From positions 3,845,501 to 3,909,500 of the forward strand of contig NZ_JALJWP010000001.1 of assembly GCF_024169245.1 (NCBI RefSeq): a stretch of DNA of 64,000 nucleotides, in the 5' to 3' direction. How positions within the stretch are numbered: position 1 is the first letter of the stretch; every line of letters starts with the position of its first letter. The DNA is from Pseudomonas koreensis (lineage in GTDB: Bacteria; Pseudomonadota; Gammaproteobacteria; Pseudomonadales; Pseudomonadaceae). A program made the translations under genes and the position numbers. A model generated the notes under the pieces. It ran no database searches, had not been told where the DNA came from, and saw nothing but the letters and a program-made list of their open reading frames with translations. This document shows, piece by piece, positions 25,966 to 35,500 of the stretch.

Positions 25966-26042
25966 CAAGGAATTTGTGATTCCTTAATTTTGTGCGATGG
26001 TGTAAGAATATGAGCGACTTCTCCGTCTTGCAAGGAATTTGT
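25966..26042. promoter_or_regulatory. Repeated operator-like sequence in the TetR/pump intergenic region
   Basis: CAAGGAATTTGT occurs at 25966-25977 and again at 26031-26042. The first copy is part of a perfect inverted repeat (AAGGAAT at 25967-25973 with ATTCCTT at 25979-25985, 5-nt spacer). The second copy includes the probable SD of the TetR gene. They are candidate TetR operators for the divergent pump operon. Confidence 0.5.
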
Positions 26043-26047
26043 ACACT

Positions 26048-26671
26048 ATGGCACAAAATAAAACCGCAGAGACCAAAGGGCGTGGCCGACCTCGCGCCTA
26101 TGATCCGCAAACGGCGTTGCAGCAGGCCCTTGGCGTGTTCTGGAACACCGGTTATTCGGGTGCTTCACTCGACAGCATCGCTACCGCGGCGGGCATGAAC
26201 CGCCCCAGTCTGTACGCCGCATTCGGCGATAAACATGCGCTGTACATCAAAGCCCTGGATCAGTACTGGGACACCGCACATGCCGCCATGCAGGCAGCGC
26301 TGACCGACGACACCCTGTCGCTCGAGCAGGCGCTGACCGGGTTTTACGAAGGCCAGCTGGCAATCTATTTTTCCGGCGATGGCCAACCCCGAGGCTGTTT
26401 CGCCATTGGTACAGCCACAACCGAAGCCGTAGAAGATCCGCAAATCCGTGCGGTACTGTCGACCAGGCTCAGCCAGTTGGACGCCGATCTGGAAGCACGC
26501 CTGCGATCCGCAATCGAAGCCGGGGAGCTCAAACCAGACAGCGATCCGGCCGCATTGGCGGTCATTGTCTCTTCGTTGCTGCACAGCATTTCGATCCGCG
26601 CACGAGCGGGTAAACCCCGCGAAGAGCTGGCTGCAATCATGCGTAACGCTGTCAGCGTGATCTGTGCCTGA
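26048..26671 (+). CDS. TetR-family repressor of the efflux operon
   Basis: A 207-residue TetR regulator. The N-terminal HTH is at about residues 25-70 (ALGVFWNTGYSGASLDSIAT, then AAGMNRPSLYAAFGDKHALY), followed by a helical effector domain. The basic N-terminus (KGRGRPRAYDP) is typical. An in-frame TTG at 26039 is possible, but AAGGA lies too close to it; the ATG at 26048 fits better. It is divergent from the EmrA-type adaptor gene, the arrangement expected for a local repressor that senses pump substrates. The mug gene follows after 8 bp. Confidence 0.88.
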   Translation: MAQNKTAETKGRGRPRAYDPQTALQQALGVFWNTGYSGASLDSIATAAGMNRPSLYAAFGDKHALYIKALDQYWDTAHAAMQAALTDDTLSLEQALTGFYEGQLAIYFSGDGQPRGCFAIGTATTEAVEDPQIRAVLSTRLSQLDADLEARLRSAIEAGELKPDSDPAALAVIVSSLLHSISIRARAGKPREELAAIMRNAVSVICA

Positions 26672-26679
26672 GCGTATTC

Positions 26680-27210
26680 ATGAGAAGCCTTGAAGACGTT
26701 CTCGCGCAGGATTTGTCAGTGGTGTTTTGCGGAATCAATCCAGGGCTGCTCGCGGCGGAGCAGGGGCACCACTTTGCTGGGCGCAGTAACCGTTTCTGGC
26801 GCACGTTGCATCTGGCCGGGTTTACGTCTGAAGAAATGCGCCCGGAAAACGACCGATCAGTTCTCGATTATCGGTACGGGCTGACCACTGTGGTGACACG
26901 CCCGACTGCGCGGGCCGATCAGGTATCGGTGCGAGAGTTTGCCGCTGCTGCCGGTGATTTCGAACAGCGGATAGCGCGCTGCCGACCGCATCATCTGGCG
27001 TTTCTCGGCAAGGCCGCCTATGCGGCAATTTCCGGGCAAAGAACCATTGCATGGGGGCTGCAGACCGAAACGTTAGCCGGCGCGGCCGTATGGGTATTGC
27101 CCAACCCCAGTGGTCGTAACCTGGCATTCAGCCTGGAGCAACTGGTTGCTGCGTATCGGCCGTTGTACCAAGCGGCCGTCGGTACCGGTTCATCCCATCA
27201 CAGATTTTGA
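26680..27210 (+). CDS. mug: G/U mismatch-specific DNA glycosylase
   Basis: A 176-residue enzyme of the uracil-DNA glycosylase superfamily, Mug branch, which removes uracil or ethenocytosine opposite guanine during base excision repair. The two active-site motifs are present: GINPG (in VFCGINPGLLAAEQGHHF, about residues 18-22) and NPSGRN (about residues 141-146, in VLPNPSGRNLAFS). The length matches E. coli Mug. It starts 9 bp after the TetR stop, so it may be co-transcribed with it, but there is no evident functional link. Confidence 0.9.
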   Translation: MRSLEDVLAQDLSVVFCGINPGLLAAEQGHHFAGRSNRFWRTLHLAGFTSEEMRPENDRSVLDYRYGLTTVVTRPTARADQVSVREFAAAAGDFEQRIARCRPHHLAFLGKAAYAAISGQRTIAWGLQTETLAGAAVWVLPNPSGRNLAFSLEQLVAAYRPLYQAAVGTGSSHHRF

Positions 27211-27280
27211 ACTTTGCTTTCGGCGCCATTTCCATTGTTTGAGGTGACAACCACCAACTCCTCCACACCTGAACCAAGGA

Positions 27281-28606
27281 ATGACCGTGACGGCTCCCAC
27301 TCATAAACCTGCTCTGCGCCGGGCAATCACTTTCCCTATGCTGTTTCTGTTCATTCTTGGCGATGTTCTGGGGGCGGGCGTTTATGCACTCGCCGGAACG
27401 ATTGCAGGGGAGGTGGGCGGCGCGATTTGGGTGCCGCTGCTGATTGCGCTGTTCTTCGCCATGTTGACGGCGGGTTCCTACGCAGAGCTGGTGACCAAAT
27501 ATCCCCACGCCGGCGCGGCTTCGGTGTTCGCGGAAAAGGCGTTCAAATCACCGCTCATTTCCTTCCTGGTCGGTTTTTGCATGCTGGCGGCTGCGGTCAC
27601 CAGCGCTGCGGGTTTGTCGCTGGCGTTTGCCGGTGATTACCTCAACGCCTTTGTCGACGTATCGCCGCAGATTGCAGCCTTGGTCTTTCTTCTGGCTATC
27701 GGCCTGCTCAATGCGCGGGGGATCAAGGAGTCGCTTGGGGCAAACCTGGTGATGACCGTGATTGAACTGTCCGGGTTGATTCTGGTGATCGTGGCTGCGG
27801 TCTGGTATTTCCGCACAGGCGAGGCGGATCTGGGGCGGACGCTCACGTTCAAGCCCGGCGTCAGTCCGATGCTGGCGGTGCTGGGGGCGGCATTGTTGGC
27901 CTTCTATTCTTTCGTAGGCTTCGAAACCTCGGCGAATCTGGCGGAGGAAATCAAGGACGTGCGTAAGGTCTACCCGCGCGCCTTGTTCGCCGCTTTGCTC
28001 ACCGCTGGTGTGGTTTACATGGCGGTGGGTGTGGCAGCTTCTTCGGTGTTGCCTACCGAGAAGTTGGTCGCCACGTCGGCGCCTTTGCTCGAAGTTGTCC
28101 GCGCATCGACCCTCCAAATTCCACCGACACTCTTCTCCTTCATTGCGCTGATCGCTGTCGCCAACGGTGCGCTGTTAACCATGATCATGGCCAGTCGATT
28201 GACCTATGGCATGGCCAACCTTGGGCTGTTGCCGGGCGCTTTGGGTGCGGTGCTGCCTGAACGAAAAACCCCGTGGGCTGCCATTGTTGCAACCACCCTG
28301 GTAGCGATTGCGCTGACGCTCACTGGTACTTTGGCAACGCTGGCAGAGACCGTCGTATTGCTGTTGTTGTTCGTGTTTCTGAGTACCAATGTGGCGGTGC
28401 TCGTCCTTCGTCGCGACAGGATTGAGGAAGATCACTTCCGCGTGCCGACCTTTGTCCCGGTGCTTGCGATCGTCTCGTGTCTGGTGCTGCTCAGTCAGCA
28501 AGGCTGGGAAACGTGGTTGCGCGCGGGGGCGTTGCTCATTGTCGGGATGTTGCTGCACGGCTGCTCTCGCATGAAGTTTTCCGCGATCAGCAAGCCCAGC
28601 CAATGA
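27281..28606 (+). CDS. APC-family amino acid permease
   Basis: A 441-residue inner-membrane transporter of the amino acid-polyamine-organocation superfamily with about 12 hydrophobic segments. The first helix carries the unwound G-rich substrate motif (FILGDVLGAGVYALAGTIAG), and FYSFVGFETSANLAEEIKD is the conserved helix 6/loop region. The substrate is not clear. A probable start at 27281 is preceded by CCAAGGA. Its stop overlaps the start of the DUF488 gene by 4 bp (ATGA), so the two are probably translated together. Confidence 0.88.
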   Translation: MTVTAPTHKPALRRAITFPMLFLFILGDVLGAGVYALAGTIAGEVGGAIWVPLLIALFFAMLTAGSYAELVTKYPHAGAASVFAEKAFKSPLISFLVGFCMLAAAVTSAAGLSLAFAGDYLNAFVDVSPQIAALVFLLAIGLLNARGIKESLGANLVMTVIELSGLILVIVAAVWYFRTGEADLGRTLTFKPGVSPMLAVLGAALLAFYSFVGFETSANLAEEIKDVRKVYPRALFAALLTAGVVYMAVGVAASSVLPTEKLVATSAPLLEVVRASTLQIPPTLFSFIALIAVANGALLTMIMASRLTYGMANLGLLPGALGAVLPERKTPWAAIVATTLVAIALTLTGTLATLAETVVLLLLFVFLSTNVAVLVLRRDRIEEDHFRVPTFVPVLAIVSCLVLLSQQGWETWLRAGALLIVGMLLHGCSRMKFSAISKPSQ

Positions 28607-29142
28607 GCACAGTCATTTTCACCATTGGCCATTCCACCCGGCCAATCGACGTCTTCATCCAGATGCTGAAAAGTTTCGACGTTAACGCCGTGGTGGACAT
28701 CCGCACCGTGCCACGCTCGCGGACCAATCCGCAGTACAACCTCGATGTGTTGCCAGACCTGCTCGCCGAATCTGACATCCAGCATTACCAGATCGCCAGC
28801 CTCGGCGGCTTGCGCAAGAAATCGAAAAACGTGCCGGATGAGGTCAACGCATTCTGGGACAACCGCAGCTTCCACAACTATGCGGACTACGCCTTTTCGG
28901 AAGAGTTTGAAGAGGGACTCAATCAGCTGTTGCGGCTCAGCGACAGCAGACGCTGCGCGATCATGTGCTCGGAGGCTGTCTGGTGGCGCTGCCATCGTCG
29001 GATAGTTGCCGATTACCTGCTGAGCCGAGGCGTGGAGGTCTTGCACATCATGGGCATAGGCAAGTCCACGGAGGCAATACTCAATCCTTCGGCCGAGCGA
29101 ACAGGGACTAAGCTTTGCTATCCGAGGCGTTTGGAGGGGTAG
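28603..29142 (+). CDS. DUF488-family protein
   Basis: A 179-residue DUF488 protein. Family features are the opening TIGHSTRPIDVFIQML, the strand VVDIRTVPRSRTNPQYN and the block MCSEAVWWRCHRRIVADYLL, which holds conserved Cys, Glu, Cys, His and Arg. No biochemical function is firmly known to me; the Cys/His block suggests a nucleic-acid-related or metal-dependent role. The ATG start was chosen because it overlaps the permease stop (ATGA); a longer open frame begins inside the permease gene. The C-terminus ends in a basic segment (CYPRRLEG). Confidence 0.85.
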   Translation: MSTVIFTIGHSTRPIDVFIQMLKSFDVNAVVDIRTVPRSRTNPQYNLDVLPDLLAESDIQHYQIASLGGLRKKSKNVPDEVNAFWDNRSFHNYADYAFSEEFEEGLNQLLRLSDSRRCAIMCSEAVWWRCHRRIVADYLLSRGVEVLHIMGIGKSTEAILNPSAERTGTKLCYPRRLEG

Positions 29143-29178
29143 GGTGGGGCTGAGGTTCTTCGTCGATTGGGCGGGCGT

Positions 29179-29202
29179 CTTCGCGAGCAGGCTCGCTCCC
29201 AC
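29179..29202. repeat. REP-type palindrome of fluorescent pseudomonads
   Basis: GCGAGC and GCTCGC are arms of a short palindrome around AGG, in the context CTTCGCGAGCAGGCTCGCTC, followed by CCAC. I recognise this as the repetitive extragenic palindrome common in the P. fluorescens group. A single copy lies between the DUF488 and TetR genes. Confidence 0.7.
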
Positions 29203-29272
29203 GGTGGGTGGATAGTGGTATTGAAATGTCTCACACGTTGTCAGTCGGCGGGCGGGTGAGTAAGCTGCCGAC

Positions 29273-29899
29273 ATGAATCAGACTTCAGTTTCCCCATCCT
29301 TCCCCGGCCCGCGTGGTCCCGTCGATCACGACATTCGTGATCAGATTGTCGCGGCGGCCAACGAGCATTTCAGCCAGTACGGCTATGCCAAAACCACGGT
29401 GTCCGATCTGGCCAAGGCCATCGGTTTTTCCAAGGCGTACATCTATAAATTCTTCGATTCCAAGCAGGCGATAGGCGAAGCCATCTGCGCGAACTGTCTG
29501 GGGCAGATCGTGGCGGCGGTCGAGCAGGCGATCAATGAAGCTGACCTGACGCCGACCGAGCGCTTCCGCCGCTTGGTGAAAACAGTGATTGCTACGGGCG
29601 TGAACCTGTTCTTCAACGATCGCAAGCTTTACGACATCGCAGCCTTTGCCGCCGGCGAAAACTGGCCGAGTGCGCAGCGTTACGATGCGCAGATCAAGCG
29701 CTTTATCACCGACATTGTCCGTGAAGGGCGAGAGGCCGGTGAGTTCGAGCGCAAGACGCCGCTGGATGAAACCGTCGAATCGATCCACTTGGCCCTGCGG
29801 CCCTTCGTCAATCCGCTGATGCTGCAACACAACCTGGATTTCATTGAAGTGGCGCCCACGCTGACTTCGAACCTCATCTTGCGCAGCTTGATGCCTTGA
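29273..29899 (+). CDS. TetR-family regulator (FadL/RND cluster)
   Basis: A 208-residue TetR regulator. The HTH lies at about residues 22-66 (NEHFSQYGYAKTTVSDLAKA, then IGFSKAYIYKFFDSKQAIGE), followed by a helical effector domain whose middle part (TGVNLFFNDRKLYDIAAFAAG) resembles RND-pump repressors. It precedes, on the same strand, a FadL-like porin gene and an RND adaptor/pump operon. Both of these have near-identical palindromes upstream, which this protein probably binds. Its own promoter shows no obvious copy. Confidence 0.88.
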   Translation: MNQTSVSPSFPGPRGPVDHDIRDQIVAAANEHFSQYGYAKTTVSDLAKAIGFSKAYIYKFFDSKQAIGEAICANCLGQIVAAVEQAINEADLTPTERFRRLVKTVIATGVNLFFNDRKLYDIAAFAAGENWPSAQRYDAQIKRFITDIVREGREAGEFERKTPLDETVESIHLALRPFVNPLMLQHNLDFIEVAPTLTSNLILRSLMP

Positions 29900-29981
29900 C
29901 GCTCTGCTGATCCGAGGAGTCGGATCAGTCGCCCCAAAACCAATCCTGTTCCTGACGCAACAACATTTCTGCTGCTCTGAA

Positions 29982-30007
29982 AGTGACGGTTGACTGATAT
30001 GGTCACT
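29982..30007. promoter_or_regulatory. Palindromic operator upstream of the FadL-like gene
   Basis: AGTGAC and GTCACT form 6-bp arms around 14 nt (GGTTGACTGATATG). An almost identical element with the same spacing occurs at 31370-31395 before the RND operon, which makes chance unlikely. It lies 63 bp upstream of the start codon. Confidence 0.65.
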
Positions 30008-30069
30008 CGGATAACATGGCCACCGCAGTTTAGTCATTCCATTTCCGAGACACCCATAGAGTCCACACA

Positions 30070-31341
30070 ATGAAAAAAACAATGCTCAAGCACCCGGTGG
30101 GGCTGGCTGTCGTTCTTGCGTCGTCGAACGTTCTGGCGGGCGGTTTTGCGCTCAATGAGCAAAGCGTCAGCGGCATGGGGTCGGGTTTTGCCGGTCGCTC
30201 TTCCTCGGCGGAAGACGCCAGCACCGTTTTCGGCAACCCGGCGGGCATGGCGCGGCTCAAGCGTGAGCAGGCCAGCGTCGGCCAGGCGACGCTGTTTGCG
30301 AAGTCCGATATCAGCCAGACCCGCAGCACGTTTGGCGGCAAGGAAGACGGTGACATGGTGCCAACCACCACGGTGCCAATGGGTTACTACGTCAAGCCGA
30401 TCGACGAGCATTGGGCGTTCGGTGTCGGGTTCTACGTGCCATTTGGCCTGATCACCGACTACGGCAGTGGTTTCGCCGGGCGCTACTACGCCAACAAAAG
30501 CGAAGTCACCACGCTGACGTTCCAGCCGACCATCAGCTATGCCTTCAACGACAAGGTGTCGATCGGCTTCGGCCCGACCATCAACCGCATCAGCGGCGAG
30601 CTGTCGGGGATGGTCGCCAATCCGCTGAGTCCCGGGCGCAACGACGGCAAAGTCAAAAGCGCGGGCGACGATACTGCGCTGGGCTTTAACGCCGGGGTCA
30701 TGGTGCAGGCCACCGAGCAGACCCGTCTGGGCCTGACCTATCACTCCAAGGTCAGTTATCACTTGGACGCGAAAAGCAAACTCAGCGATGGCATCTTCAA
30801 TGTGCTCGGCGTCAGCGGTCGCAGCTATGACGCGTCGCTGGACGTCGACACCCCGGAGTCGGTGGACTTCTCGGTCACCCATCAACTGAACAACGACTGG
30901 ACGCTGTATGCCGGCAGCACCTGGACGCGCTGGAGTCGCTTCAAAGAGCTGGTCATCGAGAACAGCGGATTGCCGCCACTGCTCAGCGGCCAGTTGGGCA
31001 CGATCAGCGAAGAACAGAACTGGCATGACACCTGGGCACACGCCATCGGCGCGGCGTACCGGTTGAACAACCAGTGGGTGCTGCGTGCCGGGTTCTCGGT
31101 TGATCAATCGCCCGCGAACAACACCAATCGCGGCCCGCGTATTCCCACGGGCGATCGCCAGGTGTTCAGCCTCGGTGCCGGTTGGACTCCAGCAGAGAAC
31201 GTCACCATCGACGTCGCCTATTCCTATCTCTGGGAAGAGAGCGTCGAGATCAACGACACCTCGACAAGCAAAGGTTCCTACAGCGCCAAATACAAGAACA
31301 GCGCAAGCGGCCTCGGCACTTCCGTCAGCTATCGCTTTTGA
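30070..31341 (+). CDS. FadL/OmpP1/TodX-family outer-membrane transporter
   Basis: A 423-residue outer-membrane beta-barrel of the FadL family, which admits long-chain fatty acids or other hydrophobic compounds. A signal peptide ends near residue 23 (NVLAGGFALNEQSV), and the N-terminal family motif follows: SGFAGRSSSAEDASTVFGNP, then AGMARLK. The C-terminus ends in an aromatic F (SVSYRF), as expected for barrel assembly. The gene lies between the TetR gene and the RND operon. A hydrophobic-compound porin next to an efflux pump suggests uptake and export of related molecules under one regulator. Confidence 0.9.
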   Translation: MKKTMLKHPVGLAVVLASSNVLAGGFALNEQSVSGMGSGFAGRSSSAEDASTVFGNPAGMARLKREQASVGQATLFAKSDISQTRSTFGGKEDGDMVPTTTVPMGYYVKPIDEHWAFGVGFYVPFGLITDYGSGFAGRYYANKSEVTTLTFQPTISYAFNDKVSIGFGPTINRISGELSGMVANPLSPGRNDGKVKSAGDDTALGFNAGVMVQATEQTRLGLTYHSKVSYHLDAKSKLSDGIFNVLGVSGRSYDASLDVDTPESVDFSVTHQLNNDWTLYAGSTWTRWSRFKELVIENSGLPPLLSGQLGTISEEQNWHDTWAHAIGAAYRLNNQWVLRAGFSVDQSPANNTNRGPRIPTGDRQVFSLGAGWTPAENVTIDVAYSYLWEESVEINDTSTSKGSYSAKYKNSASGLGTSVSYRF

Positions 31342-31369
31342 TTCAGCGCTGAAATCGGGCCGGAAACGT

Positions 31370-31395
31370 TGTGACTGTTGACGATATTGGTCACA
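31370..31395. promoter_or_regulatory. Palindromic operator upstream of the RND operon
   Basis: TGTGAC and GTCACA form 6-bp arms around 14 nt (TGTTGACGATATTG). The arm core GTGAC/GTCAC, the inner GTTGAC, an ATAT or GATAT step and the spacing match the element at 29982-30007. It ends 44 bp before the adaptor start codon. Confidence 0.65.
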
Positions 31396-31439
31396 AGACT
31401 GAGAATATGATGATCATCCTATTTCAGTGAAGGTATTCC

Positions 31440-32549
31440 ATGCGCCGGCTCCGACCTTTCCCCCTCGCGGTATGTTTGTTGCCCTTGGCCCTGACGGCGT
31501 GTGGTGATTCTTCCAGCGCAAAAGACCCGCGCACCCTGGCGCCCTTGGTGAGGTCGGCTGCGGTGCAACTTGCAGAGGACGGCTCCCGATCATTCACCGG
31601 TGTCGTGGCGGCGCGAGTGCAGGGCGATCTGGGCTTTCGCGTCTCGGGCAAGGTGCTTGAGCGTCTGGTTGATACCGGCCAGACGGTCAAGCGCGGCCAG
31701 CCACTGATGCGTCTTGACCCGATCGACCTCGGCCTGCAGGCGCGAGCGCAGCAAGAAGCGGTGAGCGCCGCTCGCGCCCGAGCCACACAGACAGCCGGTG
31801 ACGAAGCGCGCAATCGCCGACTCGTCGCCGCCGGCGCCATTTCGGCATCGGCCTACGATCAGTTCAAAGCCGCCGCCGACACCGCCAGGGCGCAACTCAA
31901 TGCCGCTGTCGCGCAGGCGGACGTTGCGCGCAACGCTTCCGGTTACGCGGTGCTGGTGGCGGACGCTGATGGCGTGGTGGTGGAAACCCTTGTGGAACCG
32001 GGGCAAGTCGTCAGCCCCGGCGAACCGGTGGTGCGACTGGCGCGTGCCGGTCAGCGTGAAGCCATCGTTCATCTACCCGAAACCTTGCGCCCCGCAGCAG
32101 GCTCAACCGCCCAGGCAAAACTGTATGGCGATACCTCCGCTGCCGTCAGTGCCAAACTGCGTCTGCTTTCCGACTCCGCCGACCGCACCACTCGCACCTT
32201 TGAAGCGCGCTATGTGCTTGAAGGCAAACTGGCCGATGCGCCGATCGGCTCGACGGTCACCATCGAAATCCCGCAAAGTTCTGCGCCAAAACAGGCGCTG
32301 AAGGTGCCCATGGCCGCGATCTACAACCCCGGCAAAGGCCCCGGCGTTTGGGTGATCGCAGGCACACCGGCGAAAGTCTCCTGGCGCCCGGTCGAGGTGC
32401 TCGGATTGAGTGACGATTCGGCGCGCATCGCTGGCGAGCTCAACGTCGGTGAGCCGATTGTCGCGCTGGGTGCGCATCTGCTGCGCGATGGCGAAGAAGT
32501 CCGATTGCTTGCCCGCGACGATGGCCAGATTGCCGGGAGTCGTCCATGA
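31440..32549 (+). CDS. RND-type periplasmic adaptor lipoprotein
   Basis: A 369-residue membrane fusion protein of the MexA/AcrA type. A lipoprotein signal ends LTACGDSS (Cys near residue 21), then a barrel-sandwich domain (VSGKVLERLVDTGQTVKRGQ) and a helical hairpin from about residue 90 to 160 (NRRLVAAGAISASAYDQFKA) are visible. It links the inner-membrane RND pump to an outer-membrane channel. The stop overlaps the pump gene start by 4 bp. No outer-membrane factor gene is present here, so the pump may borrow another channel. Confidence 0.9.
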   Translation: MRRLRPFPLAVCLLPLALTACGDSSSAKDPRTLAPLVRSAAVQLAEDGSRSFTGVVAARVQGDLGFRVSGKVLERLVDTGQTVKRGQPLMRLDPIDLGLQARAQQEAVSAARARATQTAGDEARNRRLVAAGAISASAYDQFKAAADTARAQLNAAVAQADVARNASGYAVLVADADGVVVETLVEPGQVVSPGEPVVRLARAGQREAIVHLPETLRPAAGSTAQAKLYGDTSAAVSAKLRLLSDSADRTTRTFEARYVLEGKLADAPIGSTVTIEIPQSSAPKQALKVPMAAIYNPGKGPGVWVIAGTPAKVSWRPVEVLGLSDDSARIAGELNVGEPIVALGAHLLRDGEEVRLLARDDGQIAGSRP

Positions 32550-35500
32550 GCGAGGGCCGGTTCAACCTTTCCGCCATCGCCGTTCGCCAACGGGCGATCA
32601 CGGTGTTTCTGATCTTTCTGATTGCCGTTGCCGGCGTCCTGTCGTTCTTCAAGTTGGGCCGGGCGGAAGATCCGCCGTTCACGGTCAAGCAGCTAACGGT
32701 GATTACCGCGTGGCCGGGGGCGACCGCGCAGGAGATGCAGGACCAGGTCGCCGAACTCCTGGAAAAGCGTTTGCAGGAATTGAAGTGGTACGACCGCGCG
32801 GAAACCTACACGCGCCCGGGGCTTGCATTTACCGTGGTGTCGTTGCTCGACAGCACACCGCCGGGGCAGGTGCAGGAAGAATTTTATCAGGCACGGAAAA
32901 AGCTCAACGATGAAGCGATCAAGCTGCCGGCGGGTGTCATCGGGCCGATGGTCAACGACGAGTTTTCCGACGTGACCTTCGCGCTGTTCGCCTTGAAAGC
33001 CAAGGGCGAGCCGCAGCGCTTGCTGGTGCGCGACGCGGAGACATTACGCCAGCGCCTGTTGCATGTGCCGGGGGTGAAAAAGGTCAACATCATCGGCGAG
33101 CAGGCCGAGCGGATATTCGTTTCGTTTTCCCATGATCGGTTGGCGACGCTGGGTTTGTCGCCGCAGGACATCTTCGCCGCGCTGAACAATCAGAACGTGC
33201 TGACGCCCGCCGGATCGGTCGAAACCAAAGGGCCGGAGGTTTTTCTGCGCGTCGATGGCGCGTTCGACACGTTGCAGAAAATCCGTGACACGCCGGTGGT
33301 GGCGCAGGGGCGGACACTCACGCTGTCTGACGTGGCCACCGTCGAGCGTGGCTACGAGGACCCGGCAACCTTTCTGGTACGCAACAATGGCGAGGAGGCG
33401 TTATTGCTCGGCGTGATCATGCGCGAGGGCTGGAACGGTCTCGATCTGGGCAAGGCGCTGGATGCCGAAACCGTCAGGATCAACGAAGAAATGCCGTTGG
33501 GCATGTCCCTCTCCAAAGTCACCGATCAGGCGGTGAATATCGACTCGGCCGTCGGCGAGTTCATGGTCAAGTTCTTTGTCGCGCTGCTGGTGGTCATGCT
33601 CGTGTGTTTTCTCAGCATGGGCTGGCGTGTCGGCGTCGTGGTTGCGGCGGCGGTGCCGTTGACCCTGGCGATCGTGTTTGTGGTGATGGCGGCCACCGGC
33701 AAGAACTTTGACCGGATCACCCTCGGTTCGCTGATTCTTGCGCTCGGCTTGCTGGTCGATGACGCGATCATCGCCATTGAAATGATGGTGGTGAAGATGG
33801 AGGAGGGCTACGACCGCATCAAGGCCTCCGCTTATGCCTGGAGTCATACGGCAGCGCCAATGCTGGCCGGTACGCTGGTGACGGCGATTGGCTTTTTGCC
33901 CAACGGGTTCGCGCAATCAACGGCAGGCGAATACACCAGCAACATGTTCTGGATTGTCGGCATCGCGCTCATTGCTTCGTGGGTCGTCGCCGTGGCTTTC
34001 ACGCCGTACCTGGGCGTGAAGCTGCTGCCGGACATCAAGACAGTCGAAGGCGGGCACGCGGCAATTTATGACACGCCGCGCTACAACCGCTTCCGGCGGA
34101 TTCTGACGTGGGTGATTACGCGTAAATGGCTGGTGGCGGGCATGGTCGTTGCGCTGTTTGTCGTTGCGATTCCCGGCATGGGGCTGGTGAAGAAACAGTT
34201 TTTTCCGACCTCTGACCGCCCCGAAGTGATGATCGAAGTGCAGATGCCCTACGGCACGTCCATCGAGCAGACCAGTGCCGCGGCGACCAAGGTCGAGGCC
34301 TGGCTGCAGAAGCAGGATGAGGCGCAAATCGTCACGGCCTATATCGGCCAGGGCGCGCCACGGTTTTTCCTGGCGATGGCGCCGGAGTTGCCGGATCCAT
34401 CGTTCGCCAAGATCGTAGTGCTGACCGACAGCCAGGAAGCCCGCGAAACCCTCAAATTGCGCTTGCGCGAAGCGGTGGCCGAAGGTCTGGCCCCAGAGGC
34501 CCGAGTTCGGGCGACGCAAATCGTGTTCGGCCCGTACTCGCCATTCCCGGTGGCCTACCGGGTGATGGGGCCTGATCCGGCGAAGCTGCGCGACATCGCC
34601 GAGCAGGTGCGCAGCGTCATGCAGGACAGCCCGATGATGAGAACCGTCAACACTGACTGGGGACCGCTGACGCCGACGTTGCATTTCAACCTGAATCAGG
34701 ATCGCTTGCAGGCGGTGGGGCTGACGTCCAGCGCGGTGGCCCAGCAGTTGCAATTCCTGCTCAGCGGCGTGCCGATCACGGCGGTTCGCGAAGACATCCG
34801 CTCAGTGCAGGTCGTCGGTCGTGCGGCGGGCAATATTCGCTTGGATCCCTCGCAGATCGAAGGCTTCACCCTGGTCGGTGCGGCGGGGCAGCGCATCCCG
34901 CTGTCGCAGATTGGTCAGGTCGAAGTGCGCATGGAAGACCCGATCCTGCGCCGCCGTGATCGTACGCCGACCATCACCGTGCGTGGCGACATCGCCGAAG
35001 GTTTGCAGCCACCGGATGTGTCAGGCGCGATTGTCCAGCAGTTGCAGCCGATCATCGAAAACCTGCCTTCCGGTTACCGGATTGAACAGGCGGGCGCCAT
35101 CGAAGAATCCGGCAAGGCCGGCAAGGCGATCTTGCCGTTGTTGCCGATCATGATTGCCATGACGCTGCTGATCATCATTGTCCAGGTGCGTTCGATCTCG
35201 GCGATGATCATGGTCTTCCTCACCTCGCCGTTAGGCTTGATCGGCGTGGTGCCGACGCTGCTGATCTTCAATCAGCCGTTCGGCATCAACGCGCTGGTCG
35301 GGTTGATCGCGCTATCGGGAATCCTGATGCGCAACACGCTGATCCTGATCGGGCAGATTCATCACAACGAACAGGAAGGGCTGGCGCCGTTCCATGCCGT
35401 GGTCGAAGCGACCGTGCAACGGGCGCGGCCGGTGTTGTTGACCGCGCTGGCAGCGATTCTTGCGTTCATTCCGCTGACCCACTCGGTGTTCTGGGGCACG

